From NCBI GenBank assembly GCA_023433585.1, contig JAEZCL010000224.1:1-22437 (forward strand): a stretch of 22,437 bases of DNA. The letters are read 5' to 3'. This DNA comes from Pseudomonadota bacterium. Lineage in GTDB: Bacteria; Pseudomonadota; Alphaproteobacteria; Caulobacterales; Caulobacteraceae. The notes beneath the pieces were generated by a model that saw nothing but the letters and a program-made list of their open reading frames with translations, was not told the origin of the DNA and ran no database searches. Positions within the stretch are counted from its first letter, which is position 1. The number at the start of each line of letters is the position of its first letter. Shown here piece after piece: positions 15,506 to 22,437 of this stretch. A program made the position numbers and the translations under genes.

Positions 15506-18199
15506 TCAGGCCGCCTTGTCGGGAGAGAGGTTCAGGATCGAGGTCTTGCGGGCGTAGAACAGCCAGTTCACCACCGCGCAGGTCAGGTAGAAGCCGAGGA
15601 AGACATACAGCGCCGTCGCCGGGCCGCCGGTCCCGCCCATCGAGCCGGCGAAGGCCAGCGGGATGAAGAAGCCGCCATAGGCGCCGATGGCCGACGAGAA
15701 GCCGACGATGGCCGCCGATTCCCGCTCTGCCGCCTTGAGCCGTTCGTCCGGCGCCGCGTCCGGCATCAGCCGGGGCATGTCGGCGCGCACCAGGGCCGGG
15801 ATCATCTGGAAGGTCGAGGCGTTGCCCACGCCGGTCCAGAAGAACAGCCACATGAAGGCGGCGAAGAAGAGCGGGAAGGACGGGGCGGCGCCTGTCGCGC
15901 CGATGCTGTAGAGCACCCCGATCACCCCCAGGATCAGGGCGGCGAAGACGCCCTGGGTGACCTTGTGCCCGCCCCAGCGGTCCGACACCCAGCCGGTCAG
16001 GGCGCGCGAAGCGGCGCCGACCAGCGGCCCCAGGAAGGCGATCTGCAGCACATTGACGTCGGGGAACAGGGTGCGGCCCAGGAGCGGGAAGGCCGCCGAA
16101 AAGCCGATGAAGGAACCGAAGGTGCCGATGTAGAGATAGCACATCAGCCAGTTGTGCTTGCGCTTGAACACCACGGCCTGCTCGCTGAACGAGGCGCGAG
16201 CCGAGGCCACGTCATTCATGCCGAACCAGGCCGCTGCAGCCGCCGCGACGATGAAGGGCGCCCACAGATAGCCGGCGTTCTGAAGCCAGATCTGCTGTTC
16301 GACGCCGTCCGCGCTGACGGTCTGGGGCGCGCCGACGATCGGGGCGAACAGGGCGACGCCGGTGGCCAGCGGGGCCAGGAACTGCAGGGCGCTGACCCCC
16401 AGGTTGCCGAGCCCGGCGTTCAGCGCCAGGGCGTTGCCCTTCTCGGCCTTGGGGAAGAAGAACCCGATGTTGGCCATGGACGAGGCGAAGGCCCCGCCGC
16501 CCAGGCCGCACGACAGCGCCAGGGCCGCGAACACCCAGTAGGGGGTGGCGGTGTCCTGCACCGCCAGGCCCATGCCGATGGCCGGGATCAGCAGCGACAG
16601 GGTGGACAGCACGGTCCACAGCCGCCCGCCCAGGATCGGCACCACGAAGCTGTAGAAGATGCGCAGGGTCGCCCCCGACAGCGCGGGCAGGGCCGTCAGC
16701 CAGAACAGCTGGGCGGTCGAGAACTGGAAGCCGACCGAATTGAGCCGCGTGGCGACGGTGGACCACAGCATCCACACGGCGAAGGCCAGCAGCAGGTTGG
16801 GGATGGAGATGGTCAGGTTGCGATAGGCGATGCGCCGCCCGGTCTCGGCCCAGAAGGCCGGCTCCTCGGGCCGCCAGTCGTTCAGAACATGGCGCGGCTC
16901 CGGCTCGCCCAGCTCCGGGAACGCCGGCAGGTCGGACAGGGCCGGCTCATGGGCCATCTCCATGCGGCGCACGGACAGGTGCATCCACACCAGCGCGATG
17001 CCGACCAGCACGAACAGCAGCATGAAACAGCTGGTCCAGATGCCGGTGAAGTCGACCAGCAGGCCGAACACGATCGGCAGGACGAAGCCGCCCAGCCCGC
17101 CGATCATCCCCACCAGCCCGCCGACCGCGCCGACGTGGTTGGGATAATAGACCGGGATGTGCTTGAAGACGGCCGCCTTGCCCAGGCTCATGGCGAAGCC
17201 CAGCACGAAGATCAGGACGACGAAGCCGACCAGGCCGATCTCGAGATGGAAGCGGATCGGGCCTCGGACGCCTTCGATCACATAGGAGGTCGGCGGATAG
17301 GACAGCAGGAAGGCGCACAGGACGCTGACCACGAAGGTCAGGTACATCACCTTGCGCGCGCCGATGCGGTCCGACAGCCAGCCGCCGAAGACGCGGAACA
17401 GCGAGCCGGGGATGGAATAGGCGGCCGCCAGCATGCCCGCAGCGGCGATGCTCAGGCCGTAAACCCCCGTCAGATAGTGCGGCAGCCACAGGGCCAGGGC
17501 CACGAAGGCGCCGAAGACGAAGAAATAGTAGAGCGAGAAGCGCCAGACCCGGATGTCCTTGAGCGGCGCCAGCTGCAGCCAGGCGGCGGCCGGCTTCTCG
17601 CCGGTCCGGCGGCGGTGAACGGTCAGGGGATCGTCGCGCGTGGTCAGGAAGAAGATCAGGGCGATGCCGAGCAGAACCGCCGCCCAGATCTGGGCCACCG
17701 CCTGCCAGCCCAGGGCGATCATGACGAAGGGCGCGGCGAATTTGGTCACCGCCGAGCCGACGTTGCCCGATCCGAATATGCCGAGCGCCGTGCCCTGCCG
17801 CTCCGCTGGATAGAAACGCGAGACATAGGCCACGCCGACCGCGAACGAACCGCCCGCCATGCCCACGCCCAGCGCGGCGATCAGGAACTGCGGATAGGTC
17901 TGGGCGTAGGACAGCAGGAACGTCGCCGCCGCCGCCAGCAGCATGACGATCAGATTGACGACGCGCCCGCCGTACTGGTCGGTCCAGACCCCCAGCGCCA
18001 CCCGCACCAGCGACCCCGTCAGGATGGGCGTGCCGACCAGAAGGCCGAACTGGGTCTCGTTCAGTCCCAGGTCTGCTTTGATCTGAACGCCGATGATGGC
18101 GAAGATCGTCCACACCGCGAAACAGGCGGTGAAGGCGATGGTGCTCATCCAGAGCGCGGGTTCCGCGCCGGGCGCCGCCTTGTCGGAAGTGACGGGCAT
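15506..18199 (-). CDS. narK: Fused nitrate/proton symporter and nitrate/nitrite antiporter
   Basis: Two complete major-facilitator domains are joined in one chain of about 900 residues, roughly twice the usual length. The first (about residues 15-420) has the NarK1 pattern (ERQGTALGIFGSGNVGSAVTKF) and is expected to bring in nitrate with protons. The second (about 450-890) has the NarK2 pattern (FFPKAEKGNALALNAGLGNL) and is expected to exchange nitrate for nitrite. Paracoccus NarK has the same fusion. I favour ATG 18199; GTG 18211, four codons upstream, is an alternative, and neither has a strong ribosome binding site. It is the first gene of the operon and has an FNR box 74 bases before the ATG. 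Confidence 0.96.
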   Translation of the reverse strand: MPVTSDKAAPGAEPALWMSTIAFTACFAVWTIFAIIGVQIKADLGLNETQFGLLVGTPILTGSLVRVALGVWTDQYGGRVVNLIVMLLAAAATFLLSYAQTYPQFLIAALGVGMAGGSFAVGVAYVSRFYPAERQGTALGIFGSGNVGSAVTKFAAPFVMIALGWQAVAQIWAAVLLGIALIFFLTTRDDPLTVHRRRTGEKPAAAWLQLAPLKDIRVWRFSLYYFFVFGAFVALALWLPHYLTGVYGLSIAAAGMLAAAYSIPGSLFRVFGGWLSDRIGARKVMYLTFVVSVLCAFLLSYPPTSYVIEGVRGPIRFHLEIGLVGFVVLIFVLGFAMSLGKAAVFKHIPVYYPNHVGAVGGLVGMIGGLGGFVLPIVFGLLVDFTGIWTSCFMLLFVLVGIALVWMHLSVRRMEMAHEPALSDLPAFPELGEPEPRHVLNDWRPEEPAFWAETGRRIAYRNLTISIPNLLLAFAVWMLWSTVATRLNSVGFQFSTAQLFWLTALPALSGATLRIFYSFVVPILGGRLWTVLSTLSLLIPAIGMGLAVQDTATPYWVFAALALSCGLGGGAFASSMANIGFFFPKAEKGNALALNAGLGNLGVSALQFLAPLATGVALFAPIVGAPQTVSADGVEQQIWLQNAGYLWAPFIVAAAAAAWFGMNDVASARASFSEQAVVFKRKHNWLMCYLYIGTFGSFIGFSAAFPLLGRTLFPDVNVLQIAFLGPLVGAASRALTGWVSDRWGGHKVTQGVFAALILGVIGVLYSIGATGAAPSFPLFFAAFMWLFFWTGVGNASTFQMIPALVRADMPRLMPDAAPDERLKAAERESAAIVGFSSAIGAYGGFFIPLAFAGSMGGTGGPATALYVFLGFYLTCAVVNWLFYARKTSILNLSPDKAA

Positions 18200-18272
18200 G
18201 CTGAAGTCCACGGCAATCGGCGCGATCTGCGCCAGTAACGAGGACGTCTAACAGCACGACATGCGGTTCGAA

Positions 18273-18286
18273 TTGACTTCAATCAA
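18273..18286 (-). promoter_or_regulatory. FNR box of the narK operon
   Basis: TTGACTTCAATCAA fits TTGAY-N4-ATCAA. A class II arrangement puts the transcription start near 18238, with a TAGACG (18250-18245 on the - strand) at the -10 position and a leader of about 39 bases to the ATG at 18199. It is the best candidate for the activator site of the whole nar operon. Confidence 0.8.
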
Positions 18287-18387
18287 TTGATAATTGATCT
18301 CATCTCTGCCGTAAAGAAAGGCTGATTTATAATATTGAACCAAATAATCATCATCACTTGCACTAATGGAAATAATCATTACCGGAA

Positions 18388-18401
18388 TTGACCTACATCA
18401 A
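18388..18401 (+). promoter_or_regulatory. FNR box upstream of the NarR-like regulator
   Basis: TTGACCTACATCAA fits TTGAY-N4-ATCAA. It is centred 92 bases before the ATG at 18487 and 115 bases from the centre of the narK box. It probably controls the regulator gene, or helps narK from a distance. Confidence 0.75.
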
Positions 18402-18486
18402 GGAATGAGGCGGAGAACCATGGCGGCATGGGCCTCATCGCCCTTGCCATCCACCTGGAATCCGGGCGTTCAGGAGTCGAGCCGCC

Positions 18487-19269
18487 ATGACCATGCGCCC
18501 TTCCGATCTTGACCGGGTGAAAGCCCTGCCGTTGTTCGCCAAGGCGTCGCCCGAGGTTTTCCGCGACGTGACGGCGGGGGCCTTCCTGCAGCGTTTCCCT
18601 GCGGGCACGACCCTGCTGATGGAAGGCGATCAGGTCGACTTCCTCTACGTCCTGCTGGATGGAACCGTCGAGCTTCAGGGCTCGTGGAAGGAGAAGGAGA
18701 CGACCCTGGCGATCCTGCGGTCGGTGTCCACCTTCATCCTGGCGGCGGTGGTGCTGGACACCGACGCCCTGATGTCCGCGCACACCCTGGAACGATCGGA
18801 GATTCTGATGCTGTCGGGCGAGGCGTTTCGCCGCACCATGCGGCAGGACGCCGAATTCGGCTTTGCGGTCGCCCAGGAATTGTCCGGCTGTTACCGCGGC
18901 CTGGTGCGCGCGGTGAAGAATCAGAAGCTGCGCAGCGGGTCCGAACGGCTGGCGAACTATCTGGTGAGCCAGCGGGTCTCTCAGGGATCGGGCCGGACCA
19001 TCGTCCTGCCTCACGAAAAGCGCGTGCTGGCGTCGCTGCTGGGTATGACGCCCGAGAACCTGTCGCGGGCCTTCGCCAACCTGGCGAGCCACGGCGTGGT
19101 GGTGAAAGGGCCGGAGGTGACCCTGAATCGGCCCGAGGCGCTCGAGCGTCTCGCCCGGCCTTCGCTGCTGATCGACAATCACATGCCGCCTCAGGCGGAC
19201 GTCATCGGCGAGGCCGAAAGTGAGCGCTGGGCGTCGGATTCGCGCCGCAGCATCTACAGGGCCGCCTGA
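18487..19269 (+). CDS. Crp/Fnr-family regulator without FNR cysteines (NarR-like)
   Basis: The 260-residue product has a cyclic-nucleotide-type beta-roll (about 12-115), a long dimer helix (about 120-150) and a C-terminal winged HTH (about 178-203, LASLLGMTPENLSRAFANLA) whose recognition helix carries E-N-L-S-R. That helix should read FNR-type sites. Only one cysteine (C135) is present, so it cannot hold an FNR cluster. Similar proteins near narK in other Alphaproteobacteria (NarR of Paracoccus) respond to nitrate or nitrite; Dnr/Nnr-type nitric oxide sensors are the other option. AGGAG at 18472-18476 supports ATG 18487 over the ATG six bases later. Divergence from narK suggests it controls that operon. 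Confidence 0.85.
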   Translation: MTMRPSDLDRVKALPLFAKASPEVFRDVTAGAFLQRFPAGTTLLMEGDQVDFLYVLLDGTVELQGSWKEKETTLAILRSVSTFILAAVVLDTDALMSAHTLERSEILMLSGEAFRRTMRQDAEFGFAVAQELSGCYRGLVRAVKNQKLRSGSERLANYLVSQRVSQGSGRTIVLPHEKRVLASLLGMTPENLSRAFANLASHGVVVKGPEVTLNRPEALERLARPSLLIDNHMPPQADVIGEAESERWASDSRRSIYRAA

Positions 19270-19288
19270 CCCCGCCCCGCCGGGGTCA
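19267..19288. terminator. Hairpin containing both convergent stop codons
   Basis: TGACCCCG (19267-19274) pairs perfectly with CGGGGTCA (19281-19288) around a six-base loop. The first three bases are the stop of the NarR-like gene and the last three are the moaA stop on the other strand. It is very stable but lacks a T-run on either side, so it would be a non-canonical two-way terminator or a 3' end stabiliser. Confidence 0.5.
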
Positions 19289-20278
19289 CCCCCCCAACTG
19301 GGCCAGATTGCGCAGGTCGCCAGGCCGACCTTGCGCCAGGCGGTGTCCCTTCGGCTTGACCGTCAGGGCGTCGGTCAGGCGCGCCTGGAGCGCCTCGCGG
19401 TCCCCGTCGTCCTGGAGCAGATCGCGCAGATCCACGCCGCCGTCGCCGAACAGGCACAGCCGCAGCTTGCCGCGCGCGGTGACCCTCAGGCGATTGCAGC
19501 TGTCGCAGAAGCCCGGCGCATAGGGCGCGATCAGACCGATGGCGCCGGCGTAATCCGGGTGGCGGTATTCGGTCGCCGGGCCGCCGTCCGGGGCGCGCGG
19601 CGCCGGGGTCCAGCCTTCACGCTCGAGCCAGGTCCGCAGGCCGTCCCCGCGCACATGGTGGCGGGCGAAATAGTCGGCGTTGTCGACGGTGCGCATCAGT
19701 TCGATGAAGCGCACCGCCACCGGCCGTTCGCGCACGAACCGCGCCCAGGGCTCGAACCCCGCCTCGGCCGTCTCCCGCAGCAGCACCGCATTCACCTTGA
19801 CCGCCGCGAACCCCTCGGCCAGCGCCCCGTCCAGTCCGTCCAGGACCTGATGCAGCCGGTCATGGCCGGTGATGCGCCGGAACCCTTCCGGGTCGAGCGA
19901 ATCGAGGCTGACATTGACATGGGTCAGGCCCGCCGCGCGCCATGCGCCGACCTTCCCCGCCAGGTTCCAGCCGTTGGTGGTCAGGGCCGTCTTGGCCACG
20001 CCCGGCGCGGCGGCCACAGCGGCCACGATATCGGTGAAGTCCTTGCGCACCGTGGGCTCGCCCCCGGTCAGGCGCACCTTGCGCAGGCCCAGTTCGGCGA
20101 AGGCGGTCGTGAGCCGCCCGATCTCATCCACCGTCAGGAAGGACAGCGGCCCGGTCTTCTTCCAGCCGTCCGGCAGGCAGTAGGTGCAGCGGAAATTGCA
20201 CACCTCCGTCACCGACAGGCGCAGATAGTGGAACCGGCGGCCGAAGCCGTCGGCCGCAAAGCCGGCGTCGCGCGCCAT
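19286..20278 (-). CDS. moaA: GTP 3',8-cyclase MoaA (molybdopterin synthesis)
   Basis: MoaA is the radical-SAM enzyme that starts molybdopterin synthesis by cyclising GTP. The 330-residue product has both cluster sites: C27, C31, C34 (CNFRCTYC) for the SAM cluster and C258, C261, C275 (CDSC...LCLF) for the substrate cluster. It ends in the Gly-Gly that MoaA needs for activity. The frame is open for 94 codons upstream, but the start is ATG 20278, because AAAGGAG lies just before it and family similarity begins here. The bases upstream form a probable Moco riboswitch. It is convergent with the NarR-like gene and divergent from modA. Confidence 0.97.
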   Translation of the reverse strand: MARDAGFAADGFGRRFHYLRLSVTEVCNFRCTYCLPDGWKKTGPLSFLTVDEIGRLTTAFAELGLRKVRLTGGEPTVRKDFTDIVAAVAAAPGVAKTALTTNGWNLAGKVGAWRAAGLTHVNVSLDSLDPEGFRRITGHDRLHQVLDGLDGALAEGFAAVKVNAVLLRETAEAGFEPWARFVRERPVAVRFIELMRTVDNADYFARHHVRGDGLRTWLEREGWTPAPRAPDGGPATEYRHPDYAGAIGLIAPYAPGFCDSCNRLRVTARGKLRLCLFGDGGVDLRDLLQDDGDREALQARLTDALTVKPKGHRLAQGRPGDLRNLAQLGG

Positions 20279-20283
20279 GCTGG

Positions 20284-20393
20284 GCTCCTTTCCAAACACG
20301 GAGGCGGCGGGGTTTCCCCCGTCGCCCTCGGCCCCGGCGGGCCCGGCCCGCAGGCCATGGCGCGGATGCGCTTTAGGCCGACGGGCTCGGAGC
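20284..20393 (-). promoter_or_regulatory. Probable molybdenum-cofactor (Moco) riboswitch in the moaA leader
   Basis: On the - strand the leader folds as nested helices. P1 is GCTCC (20393-20389) with GGAGC (20288-20284), and the 3' arm is part of the AAGGAG ribosome binding site. P2 is TCGGCC (20381-20376) with GGCCGA (20333-20328). A GAAA-capped hairpin (20326-20303, one A-C mismatch) follows, then CTCCGTGTTTGGAAAGG. From memory, the E. coli moaA leader has the same order, with a hairpin followed by CTCCCGTATCTGGAAAGG and a P1 that also includes the binding site. Ligand binding would close P1 and block translation. An inner hairpin (GCGGG with CCCGC) is also visible. Confidence 0.72.
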
Positions 20394-20456
20394 GAACTCA
20401 TCGGAAGCTGTAGCCGCCAACGGCCGCGCGTCCCTTGACCCCGCGCCGCCGCCTGC

Positions 20457-20470
20457 TTGACGAAGGTCAA
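20457..20470. promoter_or_regulatory. FNR-like palindrome between moaA and modA
   Basis: TTGACGAAGGTCAA is perfectly symmetric in its half-sites but has C and G in place of the consensus inner T and A. It is centred 84 bases before the modA ATG and 70 bases before the 5' end of the moaA riboswitch. It could serve either or both directions. No ModE-type Mo-box is visible in this 269-base gap. Confidence 0.6.
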
Positions 20471-20547
20471 GGAACGACGCCGCGTTCGTCGCGGCCAGGG
20501 CCTCTGGACCGTGATAGCGTGCCCGGCGCCACAAGGGATTCTCATCC

Positions 20548-21348
20548 ATGACCGCATCATCGCGCAGGCTGTCGCGCCGGACGGCCCTCGGGCTGCTGGC
20601 GGCCGTCCCGCTGGCGGCCTGTTCGCCGGGCGCGCGCGATACGGCGGCGCTCAGCCTGTTCGCCGCCGCCAGCCTGGGCGAGGTGCTGGACGCCGCGATC
20701 GCGCGTTACGCGGATGAAACCGGCCGGGCCGTGCGCGGCGTCTATGCCGGCAGCGCCCAGCTGGCGCGACAGATCGCCCAGAGGGCGCCGGCCGACCTGT
20801 TCATCTCGGCCGACGAAGCATGGATGGACTGGCTGGACGAACGCGGCCTGATCGACGCGGCCGCGCGGCGCACGGCGGCGGCCAACAGCCTGGTGCTGAT
20901 CGCCCCGGCCTCGGCGCCCGAGAGGCCCTTCTCGCTGGAGCGCGGCGCGGACCTGGCGGGGCGGCTGCGGGGCGGACGGCTGGCCATGGCCGAGCCCGAG
21001 GTTCCCGCCGGACGCTATGGGCGCGAGGCCCTGGGCGATCTCGACCTGTGGCCCCAGGTCGAGAACCAGTTGGCCCTGGGCGAGAACGTGCGCGCCGCCC
21101 TGGCCCTGACGGCGCGGAGCGAAACGCCGCTCGGCGTGGTCTACGCCACCGACGCCCGCGCCGAACCCCGGGTCCGGGTCGTGGCCGTCTTCCCGCCCGA
21201 GACCCACACACCCATCGTCTATCCGGCCGCGCCCGTGCGGCGCGAGGGCGCCGACGCCGAGGGCGCGCGCGCCTTCCTCGAATTCCTGAGCGGTCCCGGG
21301 GGGCAGGCCCTGTTCCGCGACCACGGCTTCGCGCCGCCGCCCTCATGA
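20548..21348 (+). CDS. modA: Molybdate-binding lipoprotein ModA
   Basis: ModA captures molybdate outside the cytoplasmic membrane for ModBC. The 266-residue product has the family marks LFAAASLGEVLDAAI, Y-A-G-S-A-Q-L-A-R-Q-I, PADLFISADEAWMD, and a late GVVYATDA. The N-terminus combines twin arginines (SRRLSRRTALG, residues 5-14) with a lipobox LAAC (C25), so it is predicted to be a lipoprotein, possibly exported by Tat. Most Gram-negative ModA proteins are soluble. ATG 20548 has only a weak AAGGGAT upstream. Its stop overlaps the modB start (ATGA), and the FNR-like palindrome lies ahead of it. Confidence 0.94.
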   Translation: MTASSRRLSRRTALGLLAAVPLAACSPGARDTAALSLFAAASLGEVLDAAIARYADETGRAVRGVYAGSAQLARQIAQRAPADLFISADEAWMDWLDERGLIDAAARRTAAANSLVLIAPASAPERPFSLERGADLAGRLRGGRLAMAEPEVPAGRYGREALGDLDLWPQVENQLALGENVRAALALTARSETPLGVVYATDARAEPRVRVVAVFPPETHTPIVYPAAPVRREGADAEGARAFLEFLSGPGGQALFRDHGFAPPPS

Positions 21349-22040
21349 TCGGACTCAGCGCCGCCGAACTGGAGATCATCGGCCTGTCGCTGAGGGTGGC
21401 GGTCACGGCCGTGCTGTTCAGCCTGCCGCCCGGCGTGGCCCTGGCCTATCTGCTGTCGCGCGCGGACTTTCCGGGCAAGGCGCTGCTGTCGGGCCTGACG
21501 CACCTGCCGCTGGTGCTGCCGCCGGTGGTGACGGGTTATGCGCTGCTGCTGCTGTTCGGCGCTAACGGCCCCATCGGCGCCGCGCTGACGCCGTTCGGGA
21601 TCGTGTTCGCCTTCGACTGGACCGGTGCGGCGCTGGCCGCCGGGATCATGGGTTTTCCCCTGCTGGTGCGGGCCGTGCGGCTGTCGTTCGACCTGGTGGA
21701 CCCACGCCTGGAGCGGGCGGCCGAGAGCCTGGGGGCGCGGCCGGCGGTGCGCTTTCTCACCGTCACCCTGCCGCTGGCCCTGCCCGGGGTGGCGGCGGGG
21801 ACGGTGCTGGCCTTCGCCAAGGCGCTGGGCGAGTTCGGGGCCACCATCACCTTCGTCTCCAGCATCCCCGGCGAGACGCGGACCCTGCCCCTGGCGATCT
21901 ACAACCTGACCCAGGTTCCCGGCGGCGAGGCGGCGGCGCTCAGGCTGGTGCTGATCTCGGTCGTGGTCTCCATCGGCGCCCTGCTGGTCTCCGAAGGGAT
22001 GGCGCGCGGCGCCGCGCGGCGGGCAGGAGGCGCACGATGA
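21345..22040 (+). CDS. modB: Molybdate ABC transporter permease ModB
   Basis: ModB forms the membrane channel of the molybdate importer. The 231-residue product has about five or six membrane helices and the cytoplasmic EAA loop that contacts ModC (ERAAESLGARPAVRFLTVTL followed by PLALPG, about residues 124-150). Other typical stretches are LPLVLPPVVTGY and FAKALGEFGATITF. The start at ATG 21345 overlaps the modA stop; the frame is open upstream inside modA but that part is not real coding. The stop overlaps the modC start by four bases, so all three genes are translated as one operon. Confidence 0.96.
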   Translation: MIGLSAAELEIIGLSLRVAVTAVLFSLPPGVALAYLLSRADFPGKALLSGLTHLPLVLPPVVTGYALLLLFGANGPIGAALTPFGIVFAFDWTGAALAAGIMGFPLLVRAVRLSFDLVDPRLERAAESLGARPAVRFLTVTLPLALPGVAAGTVLAFAKALGEFGATITFVSSIPGETRTLPLAIYNLTQVPGGEAAALRLVLISVVVSIGALLVSEGMARGAARRAGGAR

Positions 22041-22437
22041 TGCTCGAGGTGGCGGCCCAGGTGACGCGCGGCGACTTCACCCTCGACGCAGACATCGCCT
22101 CGGCGGCGCGGATCACCTGCCTGTTCGGCCGTTCAGGATCGGGCAAGACCACCGTGGCCGAACTGGTGGCGGGCCTGATCCGGCCCGGGCGCGGGCGCGT
22201 GGCGCTGGACGGCGAGGTCCTGTTCGACAGCGAGCGGGGCGTGGCGGTCCCGGCCTGGCGGCGGCGCATCGGCTATGTGTTCCAGGACGCGCGCCTGTTC
22301 CCGCACATGAGCGTGCGCGACAATCTGCTCTACGGCGCGCGGCGGCTGGGCGAGGCGAACCCGCCGCTGGATCACACGGTCGCGCTGCTGGGGCTTGAGG
22401 CGCTGCTGGGTCGCGCGCCGCGCGACCTGTCCGGCGG
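22037..22437 (+). CDS. modC: Molybdate ABC transporter ATP-binding protein ModC (cut by window end)
   Basis: The first 133 codons are present, about a third of a normal ModC. The Walker A motif is GRSGSGKT (about residues 35-42), the Q-loop VFQDARLFPHM (about 92-102), and the last codons read DLSG with GG of the next codon, the start of the ABC signature. The Walker B motif and the C-terminal molybdate-sensing domain would lie beyond the window. Two adjacent ATGs at 22037 and 22040 are possible starts; AGGAGG at 22025-22030 suits the second slightly better. The first overlaps the modB stop. Confidence 0.95.
   Translation, partial: MMLEVAAQVTRGDFTLDADIASAARITCLFGRSGSGKTTVAELVAGLIRPGRGRVALDGEVLFDSERGVAVPAWRRRIGYVFQDARLFPHMSVRDNLLYGARRLGEANPPLDHTVALLGLEALLGRAPRDLSG

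Larger units (their letters stand above)
18212..18486. other. AT-rich divergent control region between narK and the NarR-like gene
   Basis: This 275-base gap is much more AT-rich than the rest of the window and contains no gene. It carries two FNR boxes (listed separately), a palindrome ATCAATTGAT (18282-18291), a TATAAT (18328-18333) without a well-spaced -35, and a direct repeat AAATAATCAT at 18342-18351 and 18370-18379, offset by 28 bases. Bending-protein or regulator sites are likely but I cannot name them. Confidence 0.7.

Noticed and set aside
15965..18238. A 757-codon open frame on the + strand opposite narK
   Set aside because: Antisense to the two-domain transporter, with low-complexity Asp/Gln/Arg/Gly composition; also spans the narK promoter side without its own start signals.
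20279..20547. ModE Mo-box in the moaA-modA gap
   Set aside because: I looked for CGNTATAT-type half-sites in inverted order and found none; the gap is GC-rich apart from the FNR-like palindrome.
20279..20560. N-terminal extension of moaA by 94 codons
   Set aside because: The ribosome binding site and family start are at 20278, and the extension covers the riboswitch-like leader and FNR-like box.
1..22437. CRISPR arrays, insertion sequences, toxin-antitoxin or defence genes
   Set aside because: No regularly spaced repeats, transposase motifs or terminal inverted repeats were seen, and nearly all bases are accounted for by housekeeping, nar and molybdenum genes.

Overview
The window is 22.4 kb of high-GC DNA from an alphaproteobacterium, most likely Caulobacterales and possibly Brevundimonas-like. 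That assignment is an inference from gene content, protein style, FnrN-type regulation and GC-rich long antisense frames; no rRNA is present to confirm it. Almost all of the sequence is coding and no gap between genes exceeds 300 bases.

Positions 1-4192 are a housekeeping block on the + strand: the last codons of an upstream gene, recR, rmuC, def, a 74-residue one-helix membrane protein, and holA. A tRNA-Arg(CCG) follows on the - strand. The gap after it (3967-4192) carries a Fur-like palindrome that has no obvious target gene.

Positions 4193-5678 hold an FnrN-type oxygen-sensing regulator (-), a small acetyltransferase-like protein (+), and a 41-residue one-helix membrane protein (+). Two FNR/FixK boxes lie in this stretch.

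Positions 5687-18211 are one long, tightly packed - strand operon: narK (a NarK1-NarK2 fusion), narG, narH, narJ, narI, a parvulin peptidyl-prolyl isomerase, a 46-residue mini outer-membrane-protein remnant, a hemerythrin-like protein, a beta-carbonic anhydrase and mobA. It encodes respiratory nitrate reduction: nitrate uptake and nitrite export, the membrane-bound molybdenum enzyme and its chaperones, and the final nucleotide-addition step of cofactor synthesis.

Positions 18212-22437 hold a second Crp/Fnr-family regulator without FNR cysteines (NarR-like) divergent from narK, then moaA (-), and divergent from it modA-modB-modC (+, modC cut by the window end). These supply molybdate and the first step of molybdopterin synthesis. 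The moaA leader folds like a molybdenum-cofactor riboswitch that overlaps its ribosome binding site, and an FNR-like palindrome lies between moaA and modA.

Five FNR-type boxes (TTGAY-N4-RTCAA) tie the regulators, nar operon, molybdenum genes and two small unknown genes into one apparent anaerobic regulon. I do not see a wholly new system. The least explained parts are the moaA riboswitch candidate, the mini outer-membrane remnant, the 41-residue FNR-box-linked protein, the hemerythrin/carbonic anhydrase tail of the nar operon, and the orphan Fur-like site.
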